The position numbers and the translations under genes were made by a program. A stretch of 64,000 nt of DNA from Larimichthys crocea (Eukaryota; Chordata; Actinopteri; Sciaenidae). Below, piece by piece: positions 48,090 to 60,816 of the stretch. The number at the start of each line of letters is the position of its first letter. The first letter of the stretch is position 1. Below the pieces are notes generated by a model. It was not told where the DNA came from, did not search any database, and saw only the letters and a program-made list of their open reading frames with translations. The DNA lies in contig NC_040017.1 of assembly GCF_000972845.2 (NCBI RefSeq), forward strand, positions 21,462,742 to 21,526,741. Direction: 5' to 3'.

Positions 48090-51000
48090 AAGATATCAAT
48101 GTTTAAAAAGGTGCCGTGCTGTTGTCACTTGATCAAAAAAAAAAAAGAAAACAACAAAACACGTGGCTTCACTTTGTAGTCCTGTCCTGCCCGGAGACGA
48201 TGACAGTAGAATTTATAAACTTGTATATGTTGTCATCTTCACTCCGCCTGTTCAACGTGCTGAATACATTTGCTGGATTTGAACCTGTTCACTTCATCCT
48301 GAGCTGCTGATACTTGTCAAACTCCCAAAGAAAAAACACCTTGAGTTGATGGGAGAAAAAAAAAAATACTGTACCTGACGTAGATTCGATGTGGGCAGCA
48401 GCGGCAGCAGCAGCAGCAATCTGAGCTCTCATCAGTGACTGACACATGCGCTGTGGTACAGATAGACGCGAGAAACGTTTTAAATGACACGATGACTGAC
48501 ACCGACAGGCTCCGGGGGCCCCTGTTAAGATTTTTCCGGCTGAACACGTGGATGTTAGTGATTTGACAAATTGATAGGCATTCCGAGGAACAAGACCTAG
48601 TTCATAACCATAAGCAATTCTGTCATCATAATTCTGTCAGTGCCACCATTTCCCATTACTTTAAGTGATCCATCCCAGGTAAAGGTCGATAACATTATTC
48701 AAACTTTAATAGGAATAGTTTAACCTTAGAAACCAACCACTTTCCTCCTTTACTCATACAATCATTGAAATATAATGCTTCCCCAAGGGAACATTAAATA
48801 CCTGCCCACTGATTTTCTTTTTCAAGTAAAAAAAAAACATGACAAATTATGGGATTTTCTACATATTCATTACATTTTTGTTCAAGGTCAAACACTTGAA
48901 ATCAAACCGCCTAAATTAAAATCATGTCCAAGCCTCTGCTGCTCAGCAGTACCAGCTGTCAGTGCATGAACGTAGAGGGGTGATGTTTTAGTTAGATGCT
49001 ACTAATCCCATTTAAATGTTCAATTTTAATTTGGAATGACATGTTTAAGTGTAATTAGCACAATGGGGAAATTGAGAGTGAACGAATGTCTGAGCATGGC
49101 TTGTTTAGTTGGCTAATTGATTGATTGAGATTGATGGCATGTAGCACTTGGCTTGGCTGAGGTATAATTAAATGATGGGGGAATAAATAGTGAACAAAAG
49201 CAAACGCACTACGCTCTGCTCTGTCTGCACTCTTATTTCCTACTATGTCTCTCCTGTTTATGGCAAATACTCGAGACTTGTATAATTCTTATTAACTTAT
49301 TTATTGGCTGATTTATTTGTTAACAAGAGGATAAATCGTATGTTGCCCTTTAAACTACAGACACCAGAGAACAGCCCAGGGGCTTTTTTTGTACTGCTAT
49401 CTCCTCAGGATGATTTAAACCATTTTACATATGAGATAAAAAAAAAAAAAAAAAGCTCCTTACCTGAAATTAAAAATGCATGATGACTGCTTAGAGAGAA
49501 ATGGTTTAAAGGGTACTTCACAATCACTTTGGCTTAATTTTCACAAGAATTTTAAAACTCTGAAAGCTGAAGATGTTACTAATTTTGGCCTCACGGCAAA
49601 CGTGGCAACATATCACGTCAGGTGACACATCACACGATCTTATATGTGAATTTGAATCATCTCTGCATTGCAGGTGAACTCAATATTTACTGACACCACT
49701 GTGTTCATCACATATGGGTGTTGTTATAATATAGTGTATTTTTTTCAAGAAATTGAATCAGTCTGGTCATTTCTTTCAACCACAAGCTGGACGTTTATCA
49801 ATTATTTTTTATTTTTACTTTATTTTATTTCAACTCTTTATTCTGTTTAGACTCCATGCACCCCCTGGCAGCTGCAGAAATAGATACGGCAGGAGGTAAT
49901 TTGGAGGCACTGGAGTAGAGAAATAACTTCTTTCATTTTATTTACGTAATAAATGTGTCCTGTTACTGTAAATATAGATGATGCAGTCTATACAGACTTT
50001 AGACAGCAGTAAATCCTGCATTCAGACAGAGCAGAATAATGATTGTGATTGGGTTTCACAGTTTACTTTCTTATGTTTATATTCAAGTCACTTTAAGTAT
50101 TTCCATCACTTTCCATCTGTCACGTAAAATAAAGAAAGTTAAAGTCTTACTGCGATGCTGGAGTGCGTATAACGTTAAATAAACAACACTTTACACGAAT
50201 GTAACAGTCGATGCATTGCAACATTTTGACAGTAATTAAATGCGAAACATTTTCTTTCTTTCCAACACTGCTGTGCAAGGCAGCAATTATGTTGCAATGA
50301 CTTATGCCACTGTTTCTTTTTTTACACCACATGCCACCGCGGTAAATATTAGCCTCTCACTATGATGACAGACGTTAAAATACAGCAGCGTAGGCTGACC
50401 CTGTTCTGCTGTGGACAGTTCATGCAGGAGGCAGGTTTATAATAGGAATAAAAATAAGATTATTTATTGTTGACCGAATGGAAACAGTTCAGCAACCAGA
50501 GGTAACTTAGTGGAAAAGGGGTACTCCTGATCTGCACCTCTATTTCTATTATTAATATGTTCTCCTTGAAACCTTGATTGCAGAGTTTTTGCAATCATTT
50601 CACCTCCCCTCAACTAAATATGGATCTATGTATGCACCACATGCATGAACTTGACAATAGCAGGCTGATACTGCCACTAAATATTATAGGAAATGCAAAA
50701 ATGATAGTAGTAGAAAGTATTCTCATTGTAAATTTTGTAGTATTTTGATTGTAATAAAAGTTTTTCGGAAAAGTATTTAGTCTATAAAAAAATATTTCTG
50801 AGATTCCTCTGCATACCACTAAAGAGAGCTTGTGTCTTATGCTATCCACAGACTGTACATCCATCATCACCCATAAGTTCCTGAAGAGTTGTGAAGCTCT
50901 GTCTGGACAGATGACATCTGTTCAAACCGATGAGAATCGCTCGCCTGATGCATGAGCCAGAAAAGTTTTCTAGCTTCCAGGTTTAGTGATGTTTCTCCTG

Positions 51001-51364
51001 CTGGCACTGCTTGCATGCTCCTGCCTGGTCTGTAGACTTTACATTGTGATGACGTCACAGATTTTTGAATTGCTTTAGTTCATGGATCAAAAAATGTATA
51101 ATAGTTACTTGTCCTTGTTCGTCCAGTCAGCAGTTTGTCAACATCTCTTTGGGGATTCGTTTTTGTGCTGCGATGCCACGAGTGACCACTGATCAAAACT
51201 GGAAGCAAGGCTGAGCAGCGACGTCGTATCCATTTCTTATTATACATCCATGGGTTGGCTCCGTTGGCAGTCCTGACTCTGCAAGTCAGTCTGCGACTAA
51301 TCCAGAAATGGGCAAAGACATGAAGCGTGGTTGGAGCTGAGCTAGAGGTGAGCTGAATGACGGC

Positions 51365-51660
51365 ACCAAAATGTCACTCAAAGCAGCCATGCCCTTAATT
51401 ATTCATAACTTTAAGCCCTAATATAATTTAATAAGTAAGTTACATGAAAAATCACCTTCAGTACAGCTGTCATGAAGGATATTAGCTATAGAGACCAAAA
51501 CAGTTTTTTTGTACCTGGCTGTACACATGTTTATTTCTGCTGTGAAGTTGGACATTTGGACAACATGGGGACTTATGGAGACTGACTTGTTCCAGCCTCA
51601 GGTGACCTTTCGAGGAACTGCAGTCTTTGGCTTCACTTGCACTAACATGAGGTGACTGTA
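51365..51660 (+). repeat. Teleost dispersed repeat, family F (forward copy)
   Basis: Shows 'gccatgcccttaattattca', 'agctgtcatgaaggatatta', 'gctatagagaccaaaacagt', 'acatgtttatttctgctgtg', 'cctcaggtgacctttcgagg' and 'aactgcagtctttggcttca'. I recognise this order from a common teleost repeat. The upstream stretch from about 50850 may belong to it. Confidence 0.7.
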
Positions 51661-53874
51661 CTCTAAGGATCGACCATGCAATCTAGAGTTTTGTACTTTA
51701 ACATTTTGTGCTTAAAGGTAAGAATTAAGTAAGTCAGTTTAAAGTTTTATGTATTGTGAAAATCAACTGTAAAATACTGTAAGTTCACAAGCAGGAACGC
51801 CTGAAAACTAATCCCAATCTGACAAACTCAAACTGAGCCGACTCATAAAGGTTTGTAGAAAACATCATCTGACTTCTTTTGGCTCCTCTGAGTATCTTCT
51901 ATATTGTGAGGGGGGGTGCCAAGTCATTTTCTATGAAGCAGATGAGCTAGTTGTTTCAAACAATGATGAAGGACAAGCACCTGAAGCCTGTGATAACCAC
52001 AACACAATTATCGCAGACTGCTACAGTATGACCCAGAGAAATCTGCATTAATTAAAGCACACACACAAACCAGCCTGTTAATCCTCTATGAAAGTGTCAG
52101 GGAGAAGAGGTGTGTGTTTGTGAGGTGATTAACTCCAAACCTGAAAGATGCTACGAACAGCACTATAGGCTCTAATGTCAGTGATGTTGCTGCTTGATGT
52201 TTAATAGTGTGATACTTAATCAGAGATTGATGTTTACCACAGGGAGGAAATGTGCTGGATGTTGATGTGGAAGTTTTTAGGTGTGATTAATTAGGGAGGG
52301 TGGGAGAATGAGGTTCATCTTCCCCTTCTCTACCCGAAACAAAGAAGGTTAAGTGTTTCAGACGGGAAATCTGTAATTATCTGCTGAGCTTAAGCTTCAA
52401 GCTGCCTCCTCTGAAGTTCCCTCCACCAAATCTCAAGGTGACTCGTCTCTGCAGAAGCAAAAAAAAACGAAGAAGTTTTCTTTTTTGCCAAATTTACACT
52501 GATGTTCCGCTTCATAGGCACCACCCAGATACAATAAGCAAGGCAAACATTTCCCCATCTCCTCCTCTTATCTTCTTATTCCGTCACGTCTGCATATAAT
52601 CTCTCTATCATATTTAGCATTGTTGATGCCTAATTAATTTTCATCTTTTAATTTGAAACACACAGATAGCTGTTCGTGATTATCTTTTTGAGATAGCTGC
52701 AAAAATGCCATTGTTGCATTACAAGTTTATTTAGTCATCCGGCTTCCTTCTGACACACTGCACTTCCTCAGCGGATGTTTTCTCACTTATGTTTTGCGAG
52801 TGTGTTTCTGTCGTCTGCACATGAAAGCGTTCTATTTTTGTGGGACAGCCTGTTACAGTCTTAAAAAATGTCTGTACACAGCCTTGAAGACAGGGAGCCT
52901 TAGTGAGTCGCTGTGTTGCAGCAGGAGCACCTCAATAATTTATCACTCTGAGTCTATTTTCACTTATTAAATTAATCAGTTAGGTAATTAAAAGTTACAA
53001 GTTTTAATTAAATTGACATTGAATTCAAACACAAGGAAAGAAAGGCATCATGGGATGAAGTTCATCAACTTGAATGAATGAGCTTGAACTTAATTTCAAT
53101 TCCATTTAGGAAGATGCGGATAAAAAAATTATCTGTTTCGTGCTCTGTAACCATTACAGTCAGTCTCTTTTGAAATTGAGTTGAAGATAGTGACACAATG
53201 CACTGCCGCACAAAGACAGAGAGCAGTGACTACAGAACAGACAGATGATTAAAAGAGAAGGTTTGAAGGCTCTTAGCCAAACTGTATGAGAGATATAAGT
53301 TGTAAAAGTGTATAATAATTATTAATAATTCTTACAGATCTTACGTAAAGCCTTAAAAAAATAAAACAGGCGACTGCACTCTTTGTTTAAACGACCTAAA
53401 ATGTGCAGGAACACGGTTCTTTAGGCTACTCGGACGAGCTCGGCTGTAAGATTCAAGCAGGACTACTTTTGTTACTTTTTATTATTATTATCCGAGATTT
53501 ATAATGATTACTGACCATACTCACAGAACCTAAAATACTCAATGACACTAAATGAATTGCATACATTAAAACAAGTAATTTAACAGGAGCATAACCACAT
53601 GAAATCATGCATGAGACGACTCTGATTACTGTTATTTTGGCCGTTATTATTCAAGATTTAGTTAATGTCTTATTCATGTGGCATAGCGGAGCGGGGAATC
53701 AACATTGTTCTTTTGTATATTTTAAACAGAGACTGTATTTATTTCATGAAGCAAGACAAATTAAAAAAACATTGCACTGCACAAAGGTATTTGAAGTTTA
53801 AAGTACTTACTTAGGGCCATACTTAGAATACAGTAAGGTCTAACATTTATCTCACCAGCTAGCCATGACTAGCT

Positions 53875-54075
53875 GAAGGTGCAGTCACTGTGGTTTGGTT
53901 TTCACCCATGCTGTAACCTCCGTGGCTGTGAAGTGAAGCCAACGCTGAAATGACAAAAACTGCAGTTCCCTGAACGTCCACTTGAGGCTGGCTACAGAAC
54001 GAGTCAACCTGCATAATGTTAAAATATCCAACTTCATAGCAGAGGTAAACATGTTTATAGGCTGGTACAAAAGAC
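53875..54075 (-). repeat. Teleost dispersed repeat, family F (reverse copy)
   Basis: 'aactgcagttccctgaacgt', 'ccacttgaggctggctacag', 'catagcagaggtaaacatgt' and 'ttataggctggtacaaaaga' are the reverse complement of the unit at 51365-51660. Confidence 0.7.
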
Positions 54076-57000
54076 AGAGGATGTATTTTTATAGAACTCA
54101 CTAACTCAAATTATAATAAGTCTTAAATCTATGCATAATTAACAGCGTGGCTGATTTGACTGACAGGTGGGTGCTGTTACAGAAAGCTTGTTTGAACACC
54201 CAGGCGTCATCCAACCCACCTCACGGTTACTAATGATCCAAGTCTTTGCTCATCTTTAGATTAGCCGAGAGGCATTTTGTGCCAAAACTGACACAAATTT
54301 TATGGCACAATAGCCGAAAGGTAAGATATGAAAAGTCTAGTTACTTTTAGTTTTGGCTTTGTAGGGCAGCAGATTAAGAAAGCTTGGATATAGTTTACAG
54401 ACAAATACATAGAAATGTTTGGTACTCATTTCATTTGTTCAGCTGTGCAAAGGATTCAGTTTTGGCTTGGTAAAACAATGCTGAGTGGAGCTGTTTATCC
54501 AGTTTGTCTGTGTGGTCATCTCCACACATCTACACTGAGTTTACTGTTCAGATTGTGCACATGCAGAGTGAAGAAAAAAAAAAGAAGAGAAAGAAACACA
54601 ACGAGACAAGGAAAGCCATCATCTAACGCATAATTCTTGTGCTATCACCGGGTATTCATTTTAAGACATGAAAGCCTGAGCCTGAGATGTAGTAAGTACC
54701 CAGTGTTAGCGTACTCTTACCATGTCATTGTGATGTGAACAAAAGAAAACTGAGCTACTGAAACAAGAAAAATGTGTACAGAAAAGAACAAAAGAGACAA
54801 GTTAATGGAAACCAGATGGAACACACTTTTCGGAACGGTTAATTAGTATTTTGAGGAATAGTAGTAGTACCAAGAATATTGCGTTATTCATAGAATTTTA
54901 TTTTAGGCCTTGAGTGATTATAAAAAAAACGTGAGGATGAACAACGTTCTCTAATTATGTTGATAATTACCTTTAAGCACTTAGACTGTCCTTCATGACA
55001 GAAACTTCTTACTCCATATAATATGATGTAGATGATGACATGATGTTTGTTTTGCCCTATAAGTAAGATAAAAATATAAAAAGTTAATATCCAAGGTTAT
55101 TCATGGCAATCTCCTGCATGTCTATGTAAAGTTGATCCACGGCTACATTATTTACCTTTAATATTTTTCCACTGAGGCTCTTTGTGAATTCTCTGTAGGT
55201 CTTTACAGTAATAGTTCATGAGCTCACAAGAAACTTTATTTTTATCATCTGTATTATGGAGAAAGCATAAAATATAAACAACAAACTGCACAGGTAATGT
55301 CATTAATTTTCTTTTAATGGATGACCTGTGTTTCGTGGTTGCTAAGATATTAAGAAAGATTTTTTTATTTTTTGTTTTTTTAAACATTCCTGCCTCCACC
55401 CTGACGTGCATTTGATTTAGTCCAATTTAAAAGAAGGGCATACCAGAAAGATAAATCTTGCATGCGAGCATGCTTTGTTACTTAAAGCAGAAATTAAACT
55501 GAGGTCTTAAATGCATAAATTAATTACAGGTGCAGCCTAAAGCAAGTGAGCTCTGGTTAGTTAAATGACAGCTTGTTTGTAATTGCTTTTCTGCTCAGGT
55601 AGAAGTTTCCTTTCTGACATATAATTTCCATACTCTGACTATCTCGTGTGCGGGTGGTATTTACATCTCTGGCTTTAGTATCATGAGTGCAGAGTGTCCA
55701 TCTGCAGCATTTAGCAACAGTCAGTCTGCACAGCAACGGCGCATGAGCTTGTTTACTTTGGCCTCTCGTCCGATGGTTGCACTAAATGCTCAGTGATCCA
55801 AATGGGAGCTTTTTATTTTTTAAATTTATCTTTTGAATGGGTAAAACTCGCTCTCTGTTACCTTGAACTTGTTGAATCGTTTCTCTTTTGTTCCTTTTCC
55901 CTCATTAGTAATGCCTTATGGTTTTAAATTTTATTGCAAAATTCTGAATCACTGAACTGTACTCAGCACAGTGCAGCCATGGCCCGAAATAACAGATGTA
56001 TCATTTACAAGTAAATGTCCCAAATGGATTCGCATGGATAAAGCTTATTCAACTGGTGGTTACCTTCTGAACCAACTGTAATGCCTTGGATAATTACATT
56101 CTGTTTCTCAGGCTATTATTCATCAGTTAAAGGTCAAGAGTATTATTTGCAACACAAACTAAGCCTTGCATTGTATGGGCCAGCACACATTTGTCTAGTT
56201 GCTTAGTCACTTTGATATGCATGTGAATGTCAAATTAAAAAAACTAAACTCTAATAGGGAGCCATTACAGCAAGCGAGGCGCCTTTGTGTAAACCTGGGG
56301 TCTAATCACTTATTCAATCACTAAGCATTGCGTCCCTGCTCTCCTCTACTGCTCCCTCTTAAAAGCAGCTGATTTTGTATTTCGAAAACCACGGATACAC
56401 TTGAATAAAACATATATTTCTGCCCATACCCAGGGACTGATTGGTTATCTGAAGTACTAACAAAGTTCTCTTGGTTCCTGTAATTAAATTAGACTCCATT
56501 GTCATGTTAACTAGGTAATTAAGTGAGCCATAGTTGATGTTTTTTTGTTTTTTTCTTATCAATGGCAACGCAACATCTTACAAACATGTAGTGGAAGGAT
56601 ATAAAAATCTGCAACACACTGGTGACTATGGAACAGGAGGTAGCAGCTTCCCCTAACTCCACAATCAGTGAGACGTTGAAAAGATAACAGGAACGTGCCT
56701 AAAAGTAGAAACTGCCTTCTACTTGTTTAGCGCTTGTGAAACTCATCTCCTTCAACCGTCAACACCGAGGACAATGTGGCACCGAGCCAAGACGGGAGAG
56801 TGTGTGAGGATCAGACTTTTCCTGTCATACGAACAAGGAGAAGCAGCAAAAGGGAAAATAAATAAAAAAATAAAAAAAATGATGCTTTAGCTTGTAATAA
56901 GCGGCGGTGCTGCTTTATGTGCTCACCAAAACAGCTATTTTAAGGCACAATTTCAGGCCATCACAAAGCGCCGTCTATATGCAGTGGCAGCATTTTAAAA

Positions 57001-58929
57001 GACAATACTTCTTAATACATATTCATAAGAGGATATGTAAGAAACATATTTAGACTGATATGAACTCCAAAATAAGCCCCGGCAGGATTCATATCTTTAT
57101 AAGAGACGTCGTTTTTAGAAGTAGGCGGCTTCTGCTGCACAATTTCGCTATTTAAATATGCTCCGCACTTCACAGTCAAGATCCATCAAAGGAACAACGA
57201 GGAAGTGTACATTCATAAAGTTCCAATAATGTTTTGTAATGGAACATTACACTGTAATGAACAACCAAAAATGGTTCTTTATTGAGCCACTCAAGTGCTC
57301 TGAACCACAGAAACACAGCTCCTGCTCATGTGTTGTAATACTAATAGATCTGCAGACTGCAGTCACAGTGAGAACCATTATGGATTCAATTGTTCCCCTC
57401 CAATGTAAAGAGGCTATAATGCACAGTTGTTTCTTTCAATTTTAAGAAAGTCACTTCCTCAAGTGTGCAACTATTATCACTCAGATCACCCGCATCACAA
57501 AAGGTGACTGTTCTTTCACCTTGCAGCTGCTGCTGTTTGGCATCACATGCCTCACACATACCATCGCTACATCTGGACGACGCCAGATGTTCTTGAATAA
57601 TTTCTCCTACAGGTGAAAGTTCTTTCCCTTCTTTGCAGCTAAACCTTAACCTGCACTACATTCCTTCCAAATCAGCCACAACGAGATCTGCGCACACCAT
57701 TTCTGCCCACGTTTCTTTTTTTTCCCACTTAAAAACCTTCGCTGCATTTAGAGGAGGTGCAAACCTAGAGGGGGGGAAACACCGGAGAGTCGCCTTTTTC
57801 CACTTCTTTCATTTGCCCCCTGTTGAAAAATAAGACTTTAACCTGATCCTGAAAGGTAGCATGTCTCGAATGCATCACAATGTCCAAAAAGCAGATGGCT
57901 GTCTAGCAGGGCAACAATTCTTTCTCTGAGCACGTGAATAATACATGCATATATCGCTGTGATCCAGCAAATTCAATAGCCTATAGAAAAAGGATTGCTC
58001 TCAACGTAAACCATTTTGCTAGAGGCCGTTCTCTTTCCTCAGGTCCAGTCTCCCATAAATAATTTGCCTTCAACCTTCACATGCATAAAAATTGCAACTT
58101 GTTGGTTATGAGAGAGAACAGTGAGGATGCACTTTGAATGCCAATGCAGCGATGAATAAACAATGGCTCGCTGCTCCAGGAGCAATGCAGAGCTGCCAGG
58201 AGACATTGCTTTGAGTCCACAGGCTCTCTTAATGGTTTTTGCCACAGACCAAGCCTTTCAGTCAGCTGTGAATGGGAGGCTGTTTTGATCTGAAGGGGAA
58301 CACTTTAATAATTTCTAACAAAGCAACAATTCCCAAGGCACTTTGGACAACCTTGGCTGATTCCCTCTGATTATCCTCCAGCCACTCAACACACTTTAAA
58401 CTGTGATTGAATGGGCTTTCTGTAGCAACAAGCTTATGTTACGTGAGGAACGGCCTCACGGTCGTTTTCAGGGCACGTCGTGTCAGCCGAGGTCAGCATA
58501 CGTTCAGCGTCAAATCAAGGTGGTTCTCGTAATAACGTCCACTAAAACTTCAAACACAATACAAATAGTAAAACAGTCAGGGTCGTCTGCAGTGTTTCTG
58601 GTCAGATATGAGGTGTCTGAGAAGCAAATCAAAGTCTGTGATCTCCCCAGAATGCAATAGGAGCCTCGTCATTTCTGCAGTGCTACAGTGCCACTTGGTG
58701 GTGAGAAGAAGCCTCCAACAGTGGTTCACAACCTGGGAATGAGCTTGCAAGATGATTAACAGGAAATATAGATGAAAAAAACACAAACTTAAATTCTTTT
58801 GCTTTTCAGATTTTTTCTTGTGGAACACCAGGTGCCAGTTTTACATCTTAAGACCTCCTCTGTTCACCAACCCTCCTGTTTTAGCAGACATTTGAGTTAA
58901 CATGGAGACAGAAAATAAGTTAGACGGTC

Positions 58930-59330
58930 ATTTAAACATCAAATTCAATGACTTCAAGGACCTTCCAGGACCATTTCTCTTCAATTTTAAGACTACTACA
59001 CCATCATGATAGTCTAATATAGATATAGATAGTATAGTATAGTATAGCATAGTACAGTACAGGCAAAGTATTAAGCTAGTACTGTATATAGACAAAGATC
59101 ACAGTTATTACCACACTGAGAATTTTTACAATCAAAATGAACTTAATGTAGCCTATTTATAAAAAGCTTAAAGTAAAAATGTCAAAGAACTTTCGATTTC
59201 TAAATAAAATATAGAAATTCAAGCATTTTCAATGAGCTATGTTTATTATATTTTCAAAGGTTTTCAAGGCCTTGTTGTTTTTCACTGCAAAAACGTTTCA
59301 AGGACCTGTGGTAACCAAGCACTTCCAGTC
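58930..59330 (-). repeat. Teleost dispersed repeat with 'ttcaaggacc' ends
   Basis: Starts near 'atgacttcaaggaccttccaggacc' in parts and ends 'tttcaaggacctgtggtaac', with 'ttttcaaggccttgttg' between. This resembles a common fish repeat. A TATAG-type simple repeat (about 59020-59060) sits inside. Strand and edges are tentative. Confidence 0.5.
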
Positions 59331-59767
59331 TGCTTCAAGTATGTAACGGAAAAAAATATCAATGTCAGTTGAGTGAAAAAACATATTTTTAACCCCTCTC
59401 TAAAGTTGCACTTTTGTTCCCAACTCGACAACTTGAAATGGGTAAAAAAAAATTTTTGTCATGCAGAAGATGGAACATTTTCTTATCCAGCTAATCAGAA
59501 GTAAATCTGATGACTATACGTTGAAAATAAAAAGAAATCTGCGTTGAACACGCCTAAATGTCTTACCAATTGTTTTAGTCATGTTGCATTGTGGGTAATG
59601 TAGGCACTAGGTGTACTACAAAAAGACATCTGTAGTTTGGCTGATGTTACATTTTTAAACTGTCCACTACAGCAATGACACTGAGGTGCGATGCTATTTT
59701 CTTTTAAGCCGTCGCTCTGACACACCAGTGACAAAAGATTTCAACAAGCTATGATCATTGGTATAAT

Positions 59768-60816
59768 ATATCTTTATTTTTTTTAAGACTCTCACTAAAA
59801 TAACGCATTTAACATGTCTTAACAGAATATCCTCATCTACATGTTTGGATTTGAAATAGGATCTTTAATGAATAAAACAACATTATATAATTTATGTAAA
59901 ACACCACATTGTTAAAAGTTTCCTAAAAGAGGAAAGAAATTTTCATTTTTGTGACAAAACCACAATGCCATACAAAATACACTTTTTCACCTAAAACGGA
60001 ATGAGCTTAATTTGCATTTGCACTGTAATGTTTAGCATATTTCGCCGGGGTAGCTTTGACCTAAACAGAAATCAGTTATTTTTTAAGCTTGCATTAAATG
60101 TGTGAGAAAAAAAAAAAGAAAAAGTTAGAACCCTCGAGGTTATCTCCCATTTTACCAACCAAGAAAAGTGCTAATTTAGTATTTAACAATGATTCAAAGC
60201 AAGCCATTTACGGAAAAAAAATATATATACTGTATATCAAGAGGCTTCATGTACACCATGTTAAGACAATGTGTTTCATACACTGTTATCCTCAAAAGTG
60301 CTTGTTGAAGTCTGAGCAGACTAGAATAGAAAACAAAATGTACAGTACATTGGCCACATGTTAGCGCTGTGTTATTTATACAAATATAATACATTTAAAA
60401 CGAATGTTATTTTATACACATTCCTGTACTGAAATCATGTTAATAAAACCAGTTAACTTTAGCTTTTTCCATCTCTTTTTGTTTAGACATTAAATAAAAT
60501 ATATAAGCCATCGTTTTCTCAAACACGCCTCTCTCTCTCTCTCACTTTCAAACCTCTAAATTTAAGACAATGTCTGCATACTTGTTCCCTTTGCGCTCCC
60601 TCAAAAGCCACTGCAAATTATGAAACTACCAGCGATGGCGACAGTATGATACAGCAGCAGCAGCAGCAGCAGCAGCCTCACTTCACGCTTTTTAGCAGCT
60701 CCTGAAGGTTAAAACAAACACACTTTCAACACAACAGTCTGTTGGTCTGGCAGAGGATAAAGTGCTGTTCTCCTTTGGCCCCGATGTGTGGAATAAGATA
60801 AAACCGGTGGTCAGAA
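59768..60816 (-). other. arhgap32: arhgap32-like 3' untranslated region
   Basis: Downstream (minus strand) of the stop codon at 60817-60819. The minus strand carries AATAAA at plus positions 59773-59778, giving a 3'UTR of about 1.05 kb. It includes a (CAG)8 tract, read as CTG on the mRNA, at 60652-60675 and a CT/GA tract near 60526-60542. The end is inferred from the signal alone. Confidence 0.5.
60652..60675. repeat. (CAG)8 triplet repeat
   Basis: Eight uninterrupted CAG units on the plus strand, hence CUG in the transcript of the minus-strand gene, in its predicted 3'UTR. Confidence 0.95.

Larger units (their letters stand above)
44371..48107 (+). other. cadm1: cadm1 3' untranslated region
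   Basis: Runs from the stop codon to shortly after AATAAA at 48084-48089, about 3.7 kb, in keeping with long 3'UTRs of CADM1 in other vertebrates. It includes a (GGT)n tract (about 44399-44430), a family E repeat fragment (about 45275-45425), a strong stem-loop (46260-46305), many ATTTA-like elements, an upstream AATAAA at 46887-46892 and a (TTC)n tract (47597-47632). The end point is inferred from the signal only. Confidence 0.65.
48108..59767. other. Intergenic region between convergent genes
   Basis: 11.7 kb with no supported gene; all open frames are short and unrelated to known families. It contains two copies of a dispersed repeat in opposite orientation (about 51365-51660 and 53875-54075), a further repeat at about 58930-59330 with a TATAG-type simple tract near 59020-59060, and poly-A runs such as 49438-49454. 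An A/T-rich stretch at about 48980-49200 is dense in TAAT-type motifs. Confidence 0.8.
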
